Origin: CAVZCK01 sp963798805
GTDB lineage: Bacteria; Pseudomonadota; Alphaproteobacteria; Rhizobiales; Rhodomicrobiaceae
Length of the DNA: 64,000 bases
Assembly (NCBI GenBank): GCA_963798805.1
Contig: CAWCVC010000002.1
Location: forward strand, 62,001-126,000
Direction of reading: 5' to 3'
Shown: in pieces, positions 15,704-28,365 of the stretch
Position numbering within the stretch: the first letter of the stretch is position 1
Layout of the letters: the number at the start of each line of letters is the position of its first letter
Notes under the pieces: generated by a model
The model's database searches: none
The model's input: only the letters and a program-made list of their open reading frames with translations
What the model was told of the DNA's origin: nothing
Position numbers and translations under genes: made by a program

Positions 15704-17911
15704 CTAACCTGAACCCGGAGCGGCAGGTGCCAGAACGATCGTGGCGAGCGGAGGTAGGGTCAGCCTCAACGAATGGGGCTGGCCATGCGAGGGCGTGTCT
15801 TCAGCGGCAACACGGCCGGAATTGCCGACATTGGAGCCGCCATAGCCCGCGGCGTCCGTATTGAGCCGCTCGGCCCAATCCCCGCCGGCGGGGACGCCGA
15901 GTCTGTGGTCCTGGCGGACGTTGGGGGTGAAATTGCAGACGACGAGGACCGGCGGGGCGTCTCCTTCGCCTTTGCGCAAGAAGGCAAGCACGCTGCGGTC
16001 CGCATCGCTCGCCTCGATCCATTGAAAGCCTGCGGGATCGCAGTCGAGCTGATGCAGGGCCGGCATCTGCCGATAGAGCCGGTTCAGATCGCGCACAAGA
16101 TCCTGGACGCCGCGGTGCTCTGCTTGCGCCAGCAAATGCCAGTCGAGCGAGTGATCGTGGTTCCATTCCCGCTCCTGACCGAACTCGCCGCCCATGAATA
16201 GAAGCTTCTTGCCCGGGTGGGTCCACATGAAGGCGAGATAGGCGCGCAGATTGGCGAATTTCTGCCAGCGGTCGCCTGGCATCTTGCCGAGCAGCGAGCC
16301 CTTGCCGTGCACGACCTCGTCATGGCTGAGCGGCAGGATGAAATTCTCGCTGAAGGCGTAGACGAGCCCGAAGGTCAGCGCCGAATGGTGATAGCGGCGG
16401 TGGATCGGCTCATGCGCCATATAGGCGAGGGTGTCGTGCATCCAGCCCATGTTCCATTTATAGCCGAAACCGAGGCCACCGGTCTCCACCGGCTGCGAGA
16501 CCTGTGGCCAGGCGGTGGATTCCTCGGCGACGGTCACAGCGCCCGGAAATGCTCCATAAACGCGCGTATTCATGCCGCGCAGGAACTCGATGGCTTCCAG
16601 ATTCTCGCGGCCACCATGCACGTTGGGCACCCATTCGCCGGACTTGCGGCTGTAGTCGAGATAGAGCATGGAGGCAACCGCGTCGACCCTCAGCCCGTCG
16701 ATATGATAGCGGTCAAGCCAGAACAGCGCGTTGGCGTCGAGGAAATTGGCGACCTCGCGGCGGCCGAAATTGTAGATGAGCGTGTTCCAGTCGGGATGAA
16801 AGCCACGGCGCGGGTCATCATGCTCATAGAGGGCGGTGCCGTCGAATTTCCCGAGCCCATAAGGGTCGGTCGGGAAATGGCCGGGGACCCAGTCGACGAT
16901 GACGCCGATCGAAGCCTCATGGCAGCGCTCGACGAAGCGCGCGAAGGCTTCGGGGGAGCCATACCGCGCGGTCGGCGCAAAGAGGCCGATCGGCTGATAG
17001 CCCCAGGAGCCGGTGAACGGGTGCTCGCTGATCGGCATCAGCTCGATATGCGTAAAACCGAGGTCCTTGACATAGGCGACGAGCTCGTCCGCGAGCCGGT
17101 CGTAGTCGAAATAGCTGTTGCCGTCGCCGCGGCGCCACGATCCTAGATGCACTTCATAGATCGAGATCGGCGCGGAGCGCTGCTGGGCCGCGGCACGGCG
17201 CGACATCCACGCATTGTCGGCCTGCGTTGGATCGACGAGACCGTAGACGCGCGAGGCCGTCGCGGGTGGAGCTTCCTGCGAGAAGGCGATCGGATCGGCC
17301 TTGGCAGGCAGAAGTTCGCCGTTCGGACCGAGCAGCTCGAACTTATAGAGCGCGCCACGGCCAATCTCGGGGATAAACAGCTCCCAAATGCCGGCTTCGA
17401 CGCGCTTGCGCATCGGATGGCGCCGTCCGTCCCAGGCATTGAAATCGCCGATGACACTGACTCGCCGCGCATTGGGCGCCCAGACGGCGAATGCGACACC
17501 TTCCACGCCATCGAGGACGGTTGGATGCGCCCCGAGCTTCTCATAGAAGCGTCGATGTGTACCCTCCGCAAGCAGATAGCTATCCATCTCGCCGAGATAG
17601 GGCGGGAAACGATAGGTGTCCTCAAGCTCCCACTCATGGTCGCCTTGATGCAGGCGAAGCTTGTACCGGTCTGAGGTGGCAGGGTCAGTCAGACGTGCGG
17701 CATAGAAGCCGGCAGGGTGCAGCTTCTCCGACTCGATCGGTTCACCCGCACCGGACGGATCGATCACTTCGACGCGGTCGGCATCGGGCGCAAAGACGCG
17801 AATGGAGACACCGCCCGACGTTCTGTGCGGCCCGAACACGGAGAACGGATCGCCATGCCGTCCGGCCACGATCGCCTCGATGTCAGCGTTTGACGGTCGC
17901 CAAGTCACCAT
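15704..17911 (-). CDS. glgB: 1,4-alpha-glucan branching enzyme (GlgB)
   Basis: A 735-residue GH13 enzyme forming alpha-1,6 branches in glycogen-like glucans. Tandem N-terminal domains (two CBM48-like units, residues about 1-230), then the barrel with [11 protein letters not shown], the nucleophile region [17 protein letters not shown] (Asp410), VTVAEEST (Glu463) and [21 protein letters not shown]. The 53-residue spacing of nucleophile and acid agrees with E. coli GlgB. Length is the usual one. The start ATG has GGGGTT upstream and lies 37 bases after the treS/mak gene, in the operon headed by glgE; it would branch the linear glucan that GlgE makes. Confidence 0.96.
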   Translation of the reverse strand: MVTWRPSNADIEAIVAGRHGDPFSVFGPHRTSGGVSIRVFAPDADRVEVIDPSGAGEPIESEKLHPAGFYAARLTDPATSDRYKLRLHQGDHEWELEDTYRFPPYLGEMDSYLLAEGTHRRFYEKLGAHPTVLDGVEGVAFAVWAPNARRVSVIGDFNAWDGRRHPMRKRVEAGIWELFIPEIGRGALYKFELLGPNGELLPAKADPIAFSQEAPPATASRVYGLVDPTQADNAWMSRRAAAQQRSAPISIYEVHLGSWRRGDGNSYFDYDRLADELVAYVKDLGFTHIELMPISEHPFTGSWGYQPIGLFAPTARYGSPEAFARFVERCHEASIGVIVDWVPGHFPTDPYGLGKFDGTALYEHDDPRRGFHPDWNTLIYNFGRREVANFLDANALFWLDRYHIDGLRVDAVASMLYLDYSRKSGEWVPNVHGGRENLEAIEFLRGMNTRVYGAFPGAVTVAEESTAWPQVSQPVETGGLGFGYKWNMGWMHDTLAYMAHEPIHRRYHHSALTFGLVYAFSENFILPLSHDEVVHGKGSLLGKMPGDRWQKFANLRAYLAFMWTHPGKKLLFMGGEFGQEREWNHDHSLDWHLLAQAEHRGVQDLVRDLNRLYRQMPALHQLDCDPAGFQWIEASDADRSVLAFLRKGEGDAPPVLVVCNFTPNVRQDHRLGVPAGGDWAERLNTDAAGYGGSNVGNSGRVAAEDTPSHGQPHSLRLTLPPLATIVLAPAAPGSG

Positions 17912-17948
17912 AACCCCGTTTTTAAAACATTAGAACGACCCGAGGCCG

Positions 17949-21301
<3,353 letters not shown>

Positions 21302-21302
<1 letters not shown>

Positions 21303-23374
21303 CAGCGCTCTCCCCCTGGCGGGATCAGCCGCCAGCATGCATAGGGCCGCTGAGCCGGATCGAGCAGCATATGCTGCACCTTGCCGGTCCAGGTGAAGCG
21401 GTGGCCGGTCACGAGATCTTCCACGCCGACGGAAGCGTCGTCGGCGAGGCCGAACTCCCAAAGCGGCACCTCGAAATGCGCGCCTTGCGCATGATGAGGG
21501 TCGAGATTGACGGCGATAAGGATGAAATCGCTCTTATCCTCGGTGGCCTTGCTGTAATAGAGAAGCTGGTCGTTCCAGGCGTTGTAGAAATTCAGATTGA
21601 GGAACCGTTGCAAGGCTGGATGCTCGCGCCGCAGGCGGTTGATGAGCTGTACATCCTCGCGGATATTACCCGGCCGGTCCCAGTCCCAGGCGCGGATCTC
21701 GTATTTCTCGGAGTCCAGATATTCCTCCTTGCCCGGCAACGGCGTGCCCTCGCACAGCTCGAAACCATTATAGATGCCGTAATTGCCGGCGAGCGTTGCG
21801 GCGAGGATCAGACGCGCCTGAAATCCGGCGCGCCCGCTTGTCTGCAACGGGATCGGATTGATGTCCGGCGTGTTGGTGAAGAAGTTCGGCCGGAAATATT
21901 CGCGCGCCTCGCTTCGCGTCAGCTCGGTCAGATAGTCCGTCAGTTCGGCCTTGGTGTTGCGCCAGGTGAAATAGGTGTAGGACTGGGTAAAGCCGAGCTT
22001 TGCCAGCCGTTTCATCACTTTGGGGCGGGTAAAGGCCTCTGAGAGGAAGATCGTGTCGGGATAGCGGTCCTGCACTTCGCGGATCATCCATTCCCAGAAC
22101 GGGAACGGCTTCGTGTGCGGATTATCGACTCGGAAGATCCGCACGCCCTGCTCGGCCCAGTAGAGCACCACGTCGCGCAGCGCCAACCAGATCGAGGGCA
22201 GCGCGTCGCGGTAGAAATGTACGTTGACGATGTCTTCGTATTTCTTCGGTGGGTTCTCGGCGAATTTGATGCTGCCGTCCGGGCGCCAGTCGAACCATTC
22301 CGGATGCTCCTTGATCCAGGGATGATCCGGCGCACACTGAATGGCGAAGTCGATAGCGATCTCCAGGCCGTGCTTGCGGGCCGCCGCGACGAGCCGCTTG
22401 AAATCGTCGAGCGCGCCGAGCCCGGGATGGATCGCGTCGTGACCACCCTCGGCGGAACCGATGGCGTAGGGGCTGCCGGGATCGCTTGGCTCCGGCTTTA
22501 GTGAATTGTTGCGCCCCTTGCGGTTGATGCGCCCGATCGGGTGGATCGGGGTGAAATAGAGAACATCGAAGCCGAGATCCCGCACATGAGGCAGGCGTGA
22601 AATCACGTCGTCGAATGTTCCATGCCGCTTCGGATCACCGGATTGGGAGCGCGGGAACATCTCGTACCAGGCGCTGAACGCCGCCCTCGGCCGGTCGACC
22701 CAGACTTCAAGCTCTCTTGCATAATGTGTCAGGTTGGTGCGCGGTTCGATGCGCTTCACCAGATCCGCGGTTTCGGCGCTGGTCATCAGCTCGAAAAGCT
22801 GCGCTTCCTCATTCGTCTCCGCCAGGCGATCGAGGAGAGCTTTGAGGGCGCGCCGTTCTGCAGCGGAGCCGCGTGTGCCGCTCGCAAGCGCGTTTTCGAG
22901 GAGGTGCCGGCCTTCGGTCAGCTCGACCGCGAGCGGCTGGCCTGCCGCGCGCTTCTTGCCGACCTCGTCGCGCCAGGAGGCGAACAGATCGCGCCAGGCG
23001 ATGATCGTATAGAGATAGCGGGTGTTGTCTTCGAGCCTGAACGTGCCACGCCAGCGATCATTGTCGAGGAAGCGCATCGGCGCTTCCCGCCAGGTCTTGT
23101 CCGAGGCGCGCCGGACGAGCAGGGCGGCATCGATCTTGTCGTGGCCGTCGGAGAAAATATCGGCTTCGACAGTGAGCGTATCGCCCGTCACTCGCTTCAC
23201 CGCGAACCGACCGCCATCGATCTCAGGCCACACACCCTCGATCGCGATCCGGCGCCCGGCAAGCTGGGCGATCGCGTCCACCGCCTCTCGCTCGGAGGTT
23301 ACCGGAGCAAGATCGGGTTCGGCCGATTTGGTCCGCGCGCCTGCGGATGTCGCCATCGCCATCTCATCTCGCAT
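21302..23374 (-). CDS. glgE: Alpha-1,4-glucan:maltose-1-phosphate maltosyltransferase (GlgE)
   Basis: A 690-residue GH13 subfamily 3 enzyme that extends alpha-1,4-glucan chains with maltose from maltose-1-phosphate. Landmarks: SQSGDPKRHGTFDD and DVLYFTPIHPIGRINRKGRNN, AIDFAIQCAPDHPWIKEHPEW, nucleophile FRVDNPHTKPFPFWEW (Asp417), FLSEAFTRP (acid/base Glu). First gene of a seven-gene minus-strand operon with treS-mak and glgB, the other steps of the GlgE pathway described in mycobacteria. The first ATG has no strong ribosome-binding site; ATG codons 5 and 7 follow a GAGATGAG stretch and could be used. A near-consensus EcfG-type site lies at 23436-23460. Confidence 0.96.
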
Positions 23375-23435
23375 CTAAAAGTTCGATTAACCTGCCGTGC
23401 AGCGCGCAGATCGGCCTTGCGCTTTAGGTCCCGAT

Positions 23436-23460
23436 AATGCGCGTTTTGGGCGTTTGTTCC
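23436..23460 (-). promoter_or_regulatory. Possible EcfG-type promoter of the glgE operon (GGAAC-N16-CATT)
   Basis: On the minus strand GGAAC (23460-23456), 16 bases, CATT (23439-23436), 62 bases before the glgE ATG. One base off the consensus in the -10. Position and direction are ideal; sequence match is imperfect. Confidence 0.4.
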
Positions 23461-23771
23461 CAGGATAGCCAAACGGGATGAAGCCCAGCGAAAGCTCAGA
23501 AAGTCTCCCACCAGAACGGCAAGCCAATGTTCCTATGATGACTCCCATTAAGCCCCAAAATCCATCTGAGGGCAACCCGCCGAGCGGACAAAATCGTCCG
23601 TGCGCGGGAGTGACGATTTTTTTGGCAATTTGTTCTTTATTCAGATGTCATTGTCATCAGCTTGGATCAGACTTACCGGCGGGTTAAGACGAAGCGGAAA
23701 GTTCTGTGATCTGACTGTGCAAAATCTGTGCACCTGCTTCGTCGCTCGGCACGGATTTATCAACCTCTCCG

Positions 23772-23796
23772 GGAACGCGGCGGTACCTTTGCCGTT
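23772..23796 (+). promoter_or_regulatory. EcfG-type promoter (GGAAC-N16-CGTT)
   Basis: GGAAC (23772-23776), 16 bases, CGTT (23793-23796): exact match. Predicted transcription start near 23804, some 27 bases before the ATG of the small gene at 23831. Lies in the 456-base gap upstream of glgE, which otherwise shows no gene. Confidence 0.7.
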
Positions 23797-23830
23797 AGCT
23801 CGACATTGGGGCAGCTCCGAGGGGAACCGG

Positions 23831-24178
23831 ATGAAGGCCCGCGGGCTGACCTCACTGCTCGCCGGAGCCATCGGGATGATCAAGCCGGGCTTCGCCACCG
23901 ACATTGCGGGGATGCTGATTCTGGCCGGTGTCGCCGGATTTGGGACGCCAGGAACAGCAGGCGTAAAATGCGAGAGGGTGGGCGGAGCTAAGCGATATTC
24001 TTTCGCGCGGCGATCTGCGCCCTGCTGCTGGCCTCTTGCATCGCGGCTGCGTCCTGGGGCTCGCCGAAATAGTAGCCCTGGCCCGATTTGCAGCCCAGTT
24101 CCATCAGGCGCTGCAGCACTTCAGGCGTTTCAATACCTTCGGCAATGGTGGCGATGCCCATCGAATTGCTCAGATTGA
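23831..24178 (+). CDS. Small hypothetical protein, possibly a remnant
   Basis: A 115-codon frame with GAGGGG 6 bases before its ATG and a perfect EcfG-type promoter at the right distance. Residues 1-45 look protein-like: a basic start, then the hydrophobic helix pattern AGAIGMIKPGFATDIAGMLILAGVAGFG, reminiscent of short PGF/L-TD-GL membrane segments found in TRAP permease tails and FxsA proteins. After about residue 45 composition turns Arg/Pro/Cys-rich and it runs antisense into the GGDEF-EAL gene, so the 3' part is probably out of frame or not functional. Either a short stress-induced membrane peptide or a decayed gene still attached to an active promoter. Confidence 0.4.
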   Translation: MKARGLTSLLAGAIGMIKPGFATDIAGMLILAGVAGFGTPGTAGVKCERVGGAKRYSFARRSAPCCWPLASRLRPGARRNSSPGPICSPVPSGAAALQAFQYLRQWWRCPSNCSD

Positions 24179-25607
24179 TCACCGCCTCGACGATTTTCTC
24201 CTCCTCATGGTTCGACAAGAGATGCGTTACGAAGGAGCGGTCGATCTTGATGGTGTCGATGCCGAGTTCGCGCAGATGGTAAAGCCCGGAATGGCCGGTT
24301 CCGAAATCGTCCAGAGCAATGCGGACGCCGACATTGCGCAGCAATTCCAGCACGCCGTTGAGGCCGTCCAGCCGCTCGACCAGCCCGCTTTCGCTAATCT
24401 CGATCTCGAGCCGCTGAGGTGGGAAGCTGGTTTTGGCGAGGACCGCGAGGATCTCCTGAGCGAGCCAGGCATCGGCGAGCTGCCGCGGAGACAGGTTCAA
24501 AGACAGGAGGATATCGCCAGGCCAGTTTTTGGCTTCTTCTATGGCGCGCTTGAGCGTCGAAACCGTCATCTTGCTGATCAGTCCGGTATCCTCGGCGATT
24601 GGAATGAACACGTCGGGCGTGAGAATACCGTGGATCGGATGGCACCAGCGCGCGAGGATTTCGTAGCCGATGACCTCGTTCGAGCCGAGGTCGACGAGCT
24701 GCTGAAAAAACGGGACGATCTCTCCGGCCGAAATCGCGCTTTCCAGCTCGGCCTCGAGCTGAATGTGCAGCTTCAGCTTGTCGTCCATGTCCTTCTCGAA
24801 GAACCGGTACTGGCTGCGGCCTTCGGTCTTGGCCCGATACATGGCCATATCGGCGTGGCGAAGGCAGCGATGGACGCGGTGTTCGTCCAATTCATCGTCC
24901 ACCAGCACGTCCTCATCCTGGAGGTCCGACGCGATCAGCGTAATGCCGACGCTGACGCCGATCTTCACCGACAGGCCGGTGACGTTGATCGGCTGAGAGA
25001 CGTCATGGACGATGCGGCGCGCGATACGCTCGGCGATGCCGCGATCATGCACGCAGGGGAGCAGGATGCCGAATTCGTCTCCGCCGAGACGGGCGACGAG
25101 GCCTTCGCCTTCTGTCGCCGCGGTCAATCGGCGCGCGACCTCGCATAAGACGCCGTCGCCGACGCGGTGGCCATAGACGTCGTTGACCGGTTTGAAATGG
25201 TCGAGATCGACGATGAAAATGGCCCGTTCACGGTCGTCCGAGAGATCCATGATGGCCTTGGAGGCCTGATCGAGGAAGTGCCGTCGGTTTGGGAGTCCCG
25301 TCAGCGTATCGTGGCGAGCGAGCTTGTTCGCCTCTTTTTCCGCTGCGCTGCGCCTGGCAACCTCCTTATGCAGATCGATGAGCCGGCGGATCGAAAAGAT
25401 GCTTGCGGCCGCACCCAGCACGAGCAAAAGCGAAAAAGCTTCATCGAGTTGCCAGTCCTCATGGGACCGGCTGTATTCGTAGAAGCTCTCGAACGCATTC
25501 TGCCAAAGCAGGACGGCGTAGATCGGAGGAATGAGCAGGAGGATGACCAGAGCGTCGCGATCGGCCCTGCTCAGCCCGCGAATCCATGTGAGGATGCGAG
25601 AAAAAAT
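23988..25607 (-). CDS. GGDEF-EAL cyclic-di-GMP protein with two membrane segments; ATT start suspected
   Basis: A c-di-GMP turnover protein. Order: two N-terminal hydrophobic segments (ALVILLLIPPIYAVLLW and LLLVLGAAASIF), a GGDEF domain (LTGLPNRRHFLD, VDLDHFKPVND, intact RLGGDEFGI), and an EAL domain (GYEILARW, DDFGTGHSGL, KIDRSFV, AEGIET). Both active-site signatures look intact, so diguanylate cyclase and phosphodiesterase activity are both possible. The frame stays open from an upstream stop to the first ordinary start (TTG at 25427), which falls inside the second membrane helix. No ATG, GTG or TTG lies further up. An ATT at 25607 has AGGGAGG 5 bases before it and would give 539 residues with both helices; that start is adopted here. 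Sequence error or start loss are alternatives. Confidence 0.8.
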   Translation of the reverse strand: MFSRILTWIRGLSRADRDALVILLLIPPIYAVLLWQNAFESFYEYSRSHEDWQLDEAFSLLLVLGAAASIFSIRRLIDLHKEVARRSAAEKEANKLARHDTLTGLPNRRHFLDQASKAIMDLSDDRERAIFIVDLDHFKPVNDVYGHRVGDGVLCEVARRLTAATEGEGLVARLGGDEFGILLPCVHDRGIAERIARRIVHDVSQPINVTGLSVKIGVSVGITLIASDLQDEDVLVDDELDEHRVHRCLRHADMAMYRAKTEGRSQYRFFEKDMDDKLKLHIQLEAELESAISAGEIVPFFQQLVDLGSNEVIGYEILARWCHPIHGILTPDVFIPIAEDTGLISKMTVSTLKRAIEEAKNWPGDILLSLNLSPRQLADAWLAQEILAVLAKTSFPPQRLEIEISESGLVERLDGLNGVLELLRNVGVRIALDDFGTGHSGLYHLRELGIDTIKIDRSFVTHLLSNHEEEKIVEAVINLSNSMGIATIAEGIETPEVLQRLMELGCKSGQGYYFGEPQDAAAMQEASSRAQIAARKNIA

Positions 25608-25920
25608 TGACGCCTCCCTCGGATGCTCTTCCCTACGAGGATCAGCGCGCGAGCTTACTGCGAAGTTGCTAAAGCCGGTTTAACGCAATCGAAGATTGTA
25701 TCGGGGGTGGGCCGGCGACAAAACGAGCTCAGCGGACGCCGCTGCCGGTTCGTGCGCATTGCGCACACATCGGCAATAGGCGAAAGGAGCGGATCGTCTG
25801 CGCACTTGCATCACCCAATCCGGCCGGGACTTGATATAGTGGTTCTCGTCTCTTGGGCCGCACGGCTTTGAAGGCTCGCTTGAGAACTAAAAGACTGTTT
25901 ATCCTGGGGAGGAAAATATC
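25608..25920. other. Divergent intergenic region
   Basis: About 310 bases between the GGDEF-EAL gene (leftward) and the sugar dehydrogenase (rightward). Apart from the ribosome-binding sites at each edge no gene, repeat or EcfG-type motif was found; promoters for both neighbours are presumably here. Confidence 0.5.
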
Positions 25921-27174
25921 ATGCCGATTACGACGACCGCATTTCGCGGCGTGCTCATTGCGGCTGGCGCAGGGGCGCTGCTGCTCACCGGGCTGCCGGT
26001 CCAGGCGCAGCAGGATCCGTCGCCGCCGCCCGCAGTGGCCAATCCGCCGAAGGCCGAAGGCCCGCTGATGGGCCGTCCCGAGACGCCCGGCGCGCAGGCG
26101 CTTGCGCCGCTGGCCGCCCCGCCGCTGACGACGCCGGCCGACAAGCTACCGACCGACAAGATCAAGGTGCCGGATGGCTTCAAAGTCGAGGTCTATGCCA
26201 GCGGCATCAATAACGCCCGCACACTGCGCGTCGGTGACAAGGGCACTGTGTTCGTCGGCAACCGGCAGGGAAACAAGGTCTGGGCCATCACCGAGAAGGA
26301 CGGCAAACGCGAAGCCAAGGTGCTCTATGAGGGGCTCGACTGGCCGAACGGTCTCGCCTTCAAGGACGGCACGCTCTATATCGCCGAGCACACCAAGATT
26401 TCGAAGGCCGAGAACATCGAGAGCCATCTCGACAACCCGCCCAAGCTCGTCACCATTTATGACAAGCTGGGCGATCCGCGCCCGCATGGCTGGCGTTTTC
26501 TTGCTATCGGTCCGGACGACAAGCTCTATGTGTCGAACAGCTCGCCCTGCAATATCTGCCTGCCGCCGCCCGGCTTTGGCGAGGTCCGGAAGATCAATCT
26601 CGACGGCAGCGGCGCGGAAGCGGTCCTGCGCGGCGTGCGCAATACGGTCGGCTTCGACTGGAACCCGAAAAACAAGCAGCTCTACTTCACCGACAACAAC
26701 CGTGACTGGTTTTCCGAAGACCTGCCGAATGGTGAGTTGAACCGGGTGACCGAGCCGGGCAAGCAGCATTTCGGATTCCCCTATTGCCATCAGGGTGACA
26801 TTGCCGACCCGGAATTCGGATGGGGTTACAACTGCAAGGACTTCACACCGCCGACCGCCAAGCTCGGACCCCACGTCGCCCCGCTCGGCATGCGCTTCTA
26901 CACGGGGAGCATGTTCCCTGAGAAATATCAGGGCGCGATCTTCATTGCGCGGCATGGTCCGTGGAACCGCACTCAGAAATTCGCCGCCGACGTTGTCGCC
27001 GTCCATCTGGACAATGACGGCAATTTCAAATCCATGGAGCCGTTCCTGGAAGGGCTGGTGGTGGACAACAAATATGTCGGCCGGCCGGTCGACGTGGAGA
27101 TCGTGAAGGACGGCTCGCTGCTGGTCTCCGACGATTGGAACGGCGCGGTCTACCGCGTCAGCTACGCCAAATGA
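25921..27174 (+). CDS. PQQ-dependent sugar dehydrogenase (sorbosone dehydrogenase-like), periplasmic
   Basis: A 417-residue beta-propeller protein of the sorbosone/soluble glucose dehydrogenase type. A signal peptide (MPITTTAFRGVLIAAGAGAL, cleavage after VQA near residue 30) sends it to the periplasm, followed by a Pro/Ala-rich linker to about residue 75. Propeller features include VPDGFKVEVYASGINNARTL, RPHGWRFLAIGPDDKLYVSN, VRNTVGFDWNPKNKQLYFTDNNRD and FPYCHQGDIADPEFGWGYNC; the last segment of blades (GSLLVSDDWNGAVYRVSY) is intact. Known relatives oxidise sugars or sorbosone with PQQ and pass electrons to cytochrome c. GGGGAGG precedes the ATG, and a dihaem cytochrome gene follows by 101 bases, the likely electron acceptor. 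Confidence 0.85.
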   Translation: MPITTTAFRGVLIAAGAGALLLTGLPVQAQQDPSPPPAVANPPKAEGPLMGRPETPGAQALAPLAAPPLTTPADKLPTDKIKVPDGFKVEVYASGINNARTLRVGDKGTVFVGNRQGNKVWAITEKDGKREAKVLYEGLDWPNGLAFKDGTLYIAEHTKISKAENIESHLDNPPKLVTIYDKLGDPRPHGWRFLAIGPDDKLYVSNSSPCNICLPPPGFGEVRKINLDGSGAEAVLRGVRNTVGFDWNPKNKQLYFTDNNRDWFSEDLPNGELNRVTEPGKQHFGFPYCHQGDIADPEFGWGYNCKDFTPPTAKLGPHVAPLGMRFYTGSMFPEKYQGAIFIARHGPWNRTQKFAADVVAVHLDNDGNFKSMEPFLEGLVVDNKYVGRPVDVEIVKDGSLLVSDDWNGAVYRVSYAK

Positions 27175-27275
27175 CGCCGGCCGGCTGACGGCATTCCCGA
27201 GGAAATGGCGGGCGAGGGCGGAAACGTCCTCGCTGCCTCTTACACCTGCTACGTCCATACGATGCGGAGATAGCC

Positions 27276-27848
27276 TTGCGCATAGCTTTCACGGCGTTGC
27301 TGATATTGATCACAGGCCCCGCGTTCGGCGCGACTAAATATTTTCCCGAGCGCCAGCCCGCATGCCTCGCCTGCCATGGCGAATACGGCGTTTCGCCGAC
27401 GCCGGAGACGCCCTCGCTCGGCGGCGTGCCGGAATATTACGCATTGCTGCAACTGGTCGGCTTCCGCGACGGCAACCGCAAATCGGAGATCATGCGCGAC
27501 ATAGTCAAGGGCATGACGGATGACGATCTGCGCGCCGCCGCGGCGTTTGTCGGCCAGCAGCCGCGTCCTCCGGCACCGGATGAGCCCGCAGACGCCGAGC
27601 GCATGAAACGCGGCGCGGCGCTTGTCGTCAAACACCGCTGCAACCAGTGTCACGGCAAGGAGCTGCTCGGCGGCGAGCAGATGCCGCCGCTCCGGCACCA
27701 GCGCGAGGACTACATTTTGAAGGCGCTCAAGGACTTCAAGACCGAGCGCCGCATCGACGATCGCGCCGCCATGGTCGAGGTGGTCACGCCGCTCGGCGAA
27801 GCCGATCTCGGCGACCTCGCTTATTATCTGGCGCATCTGCCGGATTGA
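27276..27848 (+). CDS. Dihaem c-type cytochrome, periplasmic
   Basis: A 190-residue exported cytochrome c4-like protein with a signal peptide (first 18 residues) and two haem-binding sites, CLACH (30-34) and CNQCH (122-126). Met residues suitable as distal ligands (for example in KGMTDDDL and EQMPPL) follow each site. It begins with TTG preceded by GGAG. It lies downstream of the sugar dehydrogenase in the same direction and probably takes its electrons. It converges on the minus-strand gene ending at 27897. Confidence 0.85.
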   Translation: MRIAFTALLILITGPAFGATKYFPERQPACLACHGEYGVSPTPETPSLGGVPEYYALLQLVGFRDGNRKSEIMRDIVKGMTDDDLRAAAAFVGQQPRPPAPDEPADAERMKRGAALVVKHRCNQCHGKELLGGEQMPPLRHQREDYILKALKDFKTERRIDDRAAMVEVVTPLGEADLGDLAYYLAHLPD

Positions 27849-27896
27849 TTCCCGGCGCGCCTCGCAGTCCCTCCGCCTGAATCTTCTTGGCTCGGT

Positions 27897-28232
27897 CTAA
27901 CTCGTCGGCCGGCATCGCTGCCAGATTTCAGGCTTTGAGGATCGCGCCGTCCGCGTCAGTTGCACGGTTTCCTCATTGAGCAGCAGCATGCTGATCTCGC
28001 TGCCTGCGTCCGGCTCGTTTGCCGGCACGGTATAGACGAAGGAATGGCGCGAATAATTTCCCTGAATGCGGTAGCCGCCCGGCGTCCGGATATTCGGGCC
28101 GTCGATAGTGAAATGGCTTGTTCCAAGACACCATTCTCCGTCGATCACATCGGCGCGCGCCGAGCCGGACGCGACACAAACGAACACCGCAATAGCTATA
28201 GTCCAGCCGATATGCGTCGCGCGCTTGCGCAT
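27897..28232 (-). CDS. Secreted hypothetical protein
   Basis: A 111-residue protein with a clear signal peptide (MRKRATHIGWTIAIAVFVCV, cleavage after ARA). The mature part begins DVIDGEWCLG and contains the IDGPNIRTPGGYRIQGNYSRHSFVY and MLLLNEETVQL pattern of a small secreted family common in Hyphomicrobiales with two Cys that may pair (WC, RC). Function unknown. The ATG at 28232 is preferred because CGGAGA lies 7 bases before it; upstream GTG/ATG codons in frame lack such a site. Confidence 0.75.
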   Translation of the reverse strand: MRKRATHIGWTIAIAVFVCVASGSARADVIDGEWCLGTSHFTIDGPNIRTPGGYRIQGNYSRHSFVYTVPANEPDAGSEISMLLLNEETVQLTRTARSSKPEIWQRCRPTS

Positions 28233-28365
28233 GATCGTTCTCCGCATGGCAACCACTCACCATAGTCGATGGCGAGAAGTCGCGCATCTGGCTCTTGGCT
28301 CGAAAAACGGCCCAACCGCTCCCGGCCGAGCCTCGCCATGCTGGATAATGAGCACAAACGTCGCG

